From assembly GCA_031364505.1 (NCBI GenBank), contig JANLWK010000171.1, positions 1 to 7,131 on the forward strand: a stretch of 7,131 nucleotides of DNA. Direction: 5' to 3'. Every line of letters begins with the position of its first letter. Position 1 is the stretch's first letter. The notes below the pieces were generated by a model that saw nothing but the letters and a program-made list of their open reading frames with translations, did no database searches and had not been told where the DNA came from. The position numbers and the translations under genes are program-made. Below are positions 6,201-7,131 of the stretch, in pieces. This stretch comes from JANLWK01 sp031364505 (GTDB taxonomy: Bacteria > Eisenbacteria > RBG-16-71-46).

Positions 6201-7131
6201 CGGTGTTGAAGGCGGCGTTGATGCCGACCGCCTTGCCAAGAATGGACACTGTCGTCGCCGCGAGGACCGCTCCGCCGTGACACTGCGAGCACTTGGCCAC
6301 CGGACCAAAAAAAAGCGCACGGCCTCGCCTTTGCGCGGCACTGGTCGCGAACCGATCGAGATCGAACTTATTCGGATCCGTTCCTGATGGAAACTCCTGC
6401 GCCAGCATGAAGGCTTCCGCCGCCCGCAGTTCGTCTGTCGTGGGAGTTCGGAAGTCGGGATTTGCGTTGGAACTGCTCCGGGCCAGCGTCTTCGGATAGT
6501 GCTGGATGATCGCGCCTTGTAGGAAGGCCTGCAGATCGGGCACGTCACCGCTGAACCCGAAGGGCGCGGAACGGTTCAGATTCAGCAGGTGTGGCGACTT
6601 CCGGAACACCTTGGCGGTCAGCGGAGGACCGATGCCGTCGACGTTTTCCAGGATGAGGCCGCGACCCTGAGGAAAGGCCGGGTCCAAACTGGTCCTCATC
6701 CGCCGCGGGCTTTCGAGGCCGTCCACGCCGGACGCCTCGGTCCGGGCGAGGTCGCCAGCCGTGAAACTGCTCACGGTCGCTGAGCACGAGAAGCTGTCCG
6801 ACACCACGAGACCCGCCGACATCGCCGGGTTGGCGCCGCCCTGAATGAGATATCTCGTTCCGGACACCCGCCCCAACACCTTCGCCCTGCCGCTGTTTGG
6901 CGTCGTAATGATCCCCCTCAGCTCGCCGGAGCAGGGCGCGTTGCTCCCCACGGCCGCCGTCAGGTCCAACGTGTTCAGGTTGAAGTCGAAGCCGGCGTCG
7001 AAAGCGGATGGCTTCAACTCACCGACAAACAGCAGGTCGAATGTCGACGCGAGCGACGAGAATCGCGACTGGATGTCGCTCGGCGGCATCCTGAAGCCCA
7101 GGCCCGCCACGTGACAGGTCGCGCAGCTCCG
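1..7131 (-). CDS. Giant secreted di-heme cytochrome c / multi-Ig-like surface protein (internal fragment, both ends open)
   Basis: One unbroken frame of 2377 codons fills the window on the minus strand. It begins upstream of 7131, because a heme motif sits at residues 3-7 and so the signal peptide and start must lie outside; it runs off at position 1. Domains in order: di-heme peroxidase/MauG-like head (1-403), ASH/choice-of-anchor-D (404-505), TIG (511-592, 596-678, 686-766), PPC-like (771-910), TIG (915-995), three cadherin-like repeats (1000-1299), TIG (1300-1380), PPC-like (1385-1522), TIG (1527-1607), three cadherin-like repeats (1625-1924), BACON-like (1926-2030), two Ig-like (2036-2290), unassigned tail. 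Cytochrome c maturation occurs outside the cytoplasm, so the protein is exported; the beta-sandwich array suggests an extended surface stalk. The role is inferred to be a surface redox enzyme or redox adhesin. The reading frame is very secure; the function is not. Confidence 0.95.
262..612 (-). other. Second Ig-like domain of the C-terminal pair (residues 2174-2290)
   Basis: It begins PFGTIDTPATGGAASGPNFG (2174-2193), passes through GWALTPKVNG and VQVSIDSGPLQPVVYGADVR, and ends NGTHTIGWLVTDDCNRADGV and SRFFNVV. The 'PFG-x-I-D-T-P' opening and 'HTI-x-W-x-V-T-D' closing are the usual partner of the preceding domain. Two cysteines, in QATCKIQ and DDCNRA, could form a disulfide. Confidence 0.7.
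616..1026 (-). other. Ig-like domain with GWALDNVGVERVELWRD motif (residues 2036-2172)
   Basis: It opens PFGIFETPVGDATVLSGS, then GSIALTGWALDNVGVERVEL (2051-2070), with a long loop holding ARPDLEALHP and AGWGYLMMTWGLWNQGNGTY and closing with LGTKTVVVSND. It resembles a bacterial Ig-like (Big_7-type) module that I recall as frequent in acidobacterial exported proteins. It forms a tandem pair with the next domain. Confidence 0.7.
1042..1356 (-). other. BACON-like domain (residues 1926-2030)
   Basis: It starts PTVSVDRLSLNFAAASSG (1926-1943), contains an SAPWLVVSPTSGTGS core (1972-1986, Trp1975) and ends with an ITLTF strand and a TLTVV strand. The W-L-x-V-x-P-x-S-G core is the hallmark of BACON-type all-beta domains, linked in other proteins to carbohydrate or mucin contact, though in non-gut bacteria the role is often only structural. 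Confidence 0.75.
1360..2259 (-). repeat. Cadherin/Ig-like repeat array 2: three copies, 303-bp period (residues 1625-1924)
   Basis: Copies D (1957-2259), E (1654-1956) and F (1360-1653) have the same period and core motif as array 1. As in array 1, the third copy lacks the last three codons and joins the next domain directly. A 24-bp segment at 1511-1534 recurs exactly at 2117-2140, two periods away. The acidic N-terminal element is NQNTAT in D, NEDTAT in E and DPDTAT in F. Copy E differs most at GDVE, which is replaced by GGSQ, and has LVANANIV instead of LVPNANIV. Confidence 0.88.
2260..2310 (-). repeat. Proline/acid linker with an 11-residue micro-duplication (residues 1608-1624)
   Basis: The linker contains NSPPADDPPAV followed directly by a second NSPP that opens the next repeat. 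At the DNA level 2254-2273 and 2287-2306 match with one mismatch at a 33-bp offset. The first block has only a short SGNSAP here, so this linker grew after or during the block duplication. Confidence 0.75.
2311..2553 (-). other. IPT/TIG domain 6 (residues 1527-1607)
   Basis: It opens TVASIAPLSGPSGGGTNVT (1527-1545), has GTNF and VTIGGVAAT, and closes EIGFTY. It is the counterpart of TIG domain 4 in the second block. Confidence 0.9.
2566..2979 (-). other. PPC-like beta domain 2 (residues 1385-1522)
   Basis: This is the second copy of the PPC-like domain, with the same opening SNNNFANRFLLTGSGALTA, the same WWTWTAPCSF core, an acidic NDDEGGG loop and the closing SPC. It is two residues shorter than copy 1. 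Cys1436 and Cys1522 correspond to Cys823 and Cys910. Identity at the DNA level is highest at its N-terminal edge, where 42 bp are exact. Confidence 0.75.
2992..3234 (-). other. IPT/TIG domain 5 (residues 1300-1380)
   Basis: It begins IASSIAPGSGPTFGGTPVT (1300-1318) and ends DRFTY. It joins the last strand of cadherin-like copy C with no linker, as expected at a duplication joint, and opens block copy 2. Confidence 0.9.
3235..4134 (-). repeat. Cadherin/Ig-like repeat array 1: three copies, 303-bp period (residues 1000-1299)
   Basis: Three tandem copies: A (3832-4134), B (3529-3831) and C (3235-3528, shortened by three codons at its C-terminal end). Each opens with a variant of VNDAPTITAIAAQT, has an ExTAT element, an FTVGDVET strand, the almost invariant NTTLVPNANVVFGGSGASRT and a closing ITVTVSDG ... 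VLTVT strand. They resemble the 'VNDAPTI' cadherin-like/tandem-Ig repeats of large bacterial adhesins. The near-exact period and preserved central motif point to recent duplication or gene conversion. Copy C has GRNTAT where the others have NEDTAT, so a possible calcium-binding acidic pair is lost. Confidence 0.88.
4147..4389 (-). other. IPT/TIG domain 4 (residues 915-995)
   Basis: It opens TVASIAPASGATAGGTNVT (915-933), has GTNF and VQIGGVAAS, and closes ENGFTY. It sits between the first PPC-like domain and the first cadherin-like array, and is the direct counterpart of TIG domain 6. Confidence 0.9.
4402..4821 (-). other. PPC-like beta domain 1 (residues 771-910)
   Basis: It begins SNNNFANRFLLTGSG (771-785), followed by a glutamate-rich AEAGEP loop, then WWTWTAPCSF (816-825), SNFDSVLTVFTG, an acidic SDDDAGGGG loop and a final strand ending SPC (908-910). 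This matches bacterial pre-peptidase C-terminal (PPC)-type domains as found in secreted proteins, with an acidic loop suited to calcium. Cys823 and Cys910 probably pair, since both are kept in the second copy. The family name is moderately sure. Confidence 0.75.
4834..5076 (-). other. IPT/TIG domain 3 (residues 686-766)
   Basis: It starts GVASIAPGSGPTLGGTPVT (686-704) and ends NRFTY. It is the first domain of block copy 1 and aligns without gaps to TIG domain 5, 614 residues later, with about 66 of 81 residues the same by eye count. Confidence 0.9.
5098..5346 (-). other. IPT/TIG domain 2 (residues 596-678)
   Basis: It begins PTVSSITPSSGSTSGGTTVT (597-616), continues with GTNF and TIGGVAATN, and ends SGFTY (674-678). 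This is a clear second TIG repeat, joined to the first by only a short proline linker. Confidence 0.9.
5356..5601 (-). other. IPT/TIG domain 1 (residues 511-592)
   Basis: It opens with PTVGSISPTSGSTLGGTAVT (511-530), has a GTNF turn and a VAIGGVAA strand, and closes with NGFTY, the standard features of an IPT/TIG immunoglobulin-like fold. It is one of six in this protein. This copy and the next stand outside the duplicated block. Confidence 0.9.
5617..5922 (-). other. Choice-of-anchor D / ASH-like beta-sandwich domain (residues 404-505)
   Basis: The pattern runs from a first strand with VGIVRFGSQ (408-416), through GITITNTSTSPITFASGGC and a DLGEFAVSNC strand, to SLAAGASQTIQVTFDPS and a closing VDLFGTG strand. 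This is the signature of ASH/HYDIN-type 'choice-of-anchor D' domains, common in large exported bacterial proteins. Cys445 and Cys460 are well placed for a disulfide. It directly follows the last helix of the heme head and probably acts as the neck between enzyme and stalk. Confidence 0.8.
6277..6291 (-). other. Heme c binding motif 2 (CSQCH, residues 281-285)
   Basis: Cys281, Cys284 and His285 form the second c-type heme site, followed by two glycines (286-287). In the family the C-terminal heme is the electron-entry or low-spin heme. No methionine occurs between residues 286 and 404, so a classical distal Met ligand is absent on this side; Tyr365 is a candidate (see findings). Confidence 0.92.
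6607..7110 (-). other. Beta-rich insertion between heme 1 and the first peroxidase core motif (residues 8-175)
   Basis: This 168-residue stretch separates the first heme from the PHLLNLN element. Part of it (roughly 60-125) reads like beta strands, including GRAKVLGRVSGTRYLIQGG (81-99), and it carries two cysteines, C67 and C116, that could form a disulfide outside the cytoplasm. The later part (about 139-170), with ESPRRMRTSLDPAFPQGRG (139-157), is helical or loop-like. I do not recognise a named domain. It accounts for most of the unusual heme spacing. Confidence 0.5.
7111..7125 (-). other. Heme c binding motif 1 (CATCH, residues 3-7)
   Basis: Cys3 and Cys6 are the thioether-forming residues and His7 the proximal iron ligand of the first c-type heme. 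In di-heme peroxidases the N-terminal heme is normally the peroxidatic one. Its position at the very edge of the window shows that the gene, with its export signal, begins outside. Confidence 0.9.

Larger units (their letters stand above)
5923..7131 (-). other. Di-heme cytochrome c peroxidase / MauG-like head domain (residues 1-403, N-terminally cut)
   Basis: Two CXXCH motifs each bind a covalent heme c. After the first comes a PHLLNLNRSAPFGFSG stretch (180-195), and after the second STPQLFNIKNLGPFFHDAS (336-354). These match the paired 'P-x-L-x-N ... aP-[YF]-f-x-[DN]-G' elements of the bacterial di-heme peroxidase/MauG superfamily. The second heme is preceded by RGRALFFGPVAK (267-278), the usual 'G..LF' lead-in, and the domain ends with a helix containing SEKNDLTAFLEGLA (387-400), like the family's C-terminal helix. 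The heme-to-heme distance (278 residues) is well above the roughly 150 I recall for classical enzymes, because of an insertion. Family members reduce peroxide or oxidise protein side chains; which reaction applies here is unknown. Fold assignment is by eye. Confidence 0.85.

Noticed and set aside
5854..6387. A plus-strand 177-codon frame opposite the heme domain.
   Set aside because: The minus frame here carries the CSQCH heme site and peroxidase core motifs, and the plus product has no recognisable feature.
6840..6870. A patch with in-frame Met or Leu codons near the right end, considered as a possible gene start.
   Set aside because: The frame is open and carries a heme motif upstream at 7111-7125, so an internal start would cut the head domain.

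Overview
The whole window lies inside one giant protein-coding gene on the minus strand. The reverse-strand frame whose codons start at 7131, 7128, 7125 and so on has no stop across all 2377 codons, and both ends are open: the start lies beyond 7131 and the stop beyond 1. I read this frame codon by codon. Residue n below covers window positions 7131-3n+1 to 7131-3(n-1). I see no intergenic DNA, RNA gene, promoter or terminator. The long plus-strand ORFs are antisense shadows.

Layout from N to C terminus (right to left in the window). Residues 1-403 are a di-heme cytochrome c peroxidase/MauG-like head with two c-type heme sites, CATCH (3-7) and CSQCH (281-285). Next come a choice-of-anchor-D/ASH-like beta domain (404-505) and two IPT/TIG domains. 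Then a six-domain block occurs twice in tandem: TIG, PPC-like, TIG, and three roughly 101-residue cadherin/Ig-like 'VNDAPTI' repeats (686-1299 and 1300-1924). A BACON-like domain (1926-2030), a pair of Ig-like domains (2036-2290) and the start of a further unassigned segment (2291-2377) follow.

The most economical reading is a secreted or surface-anchored redox protein: a heme enzyme head on a stalk of about 20 beta-sandwich domains. Heme c attachment requires export, and TIG, PPC-like, cadherin-like and BACON domains are typical of extracellular proteins, so the parts agree on location. The substrate and electron partner cannot be read from this window.

The strongly GC-rich DNA, the codons ending mostly in G or C, and the domain style (BACON plus paired 'GWALDNVGVERV' Ig-like modules) suggest a soil-type Acidobacteriota bacterium, perhaps Vicinamibacteria. 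That assignment is recalled pattern plus inference and was not tested by a search.
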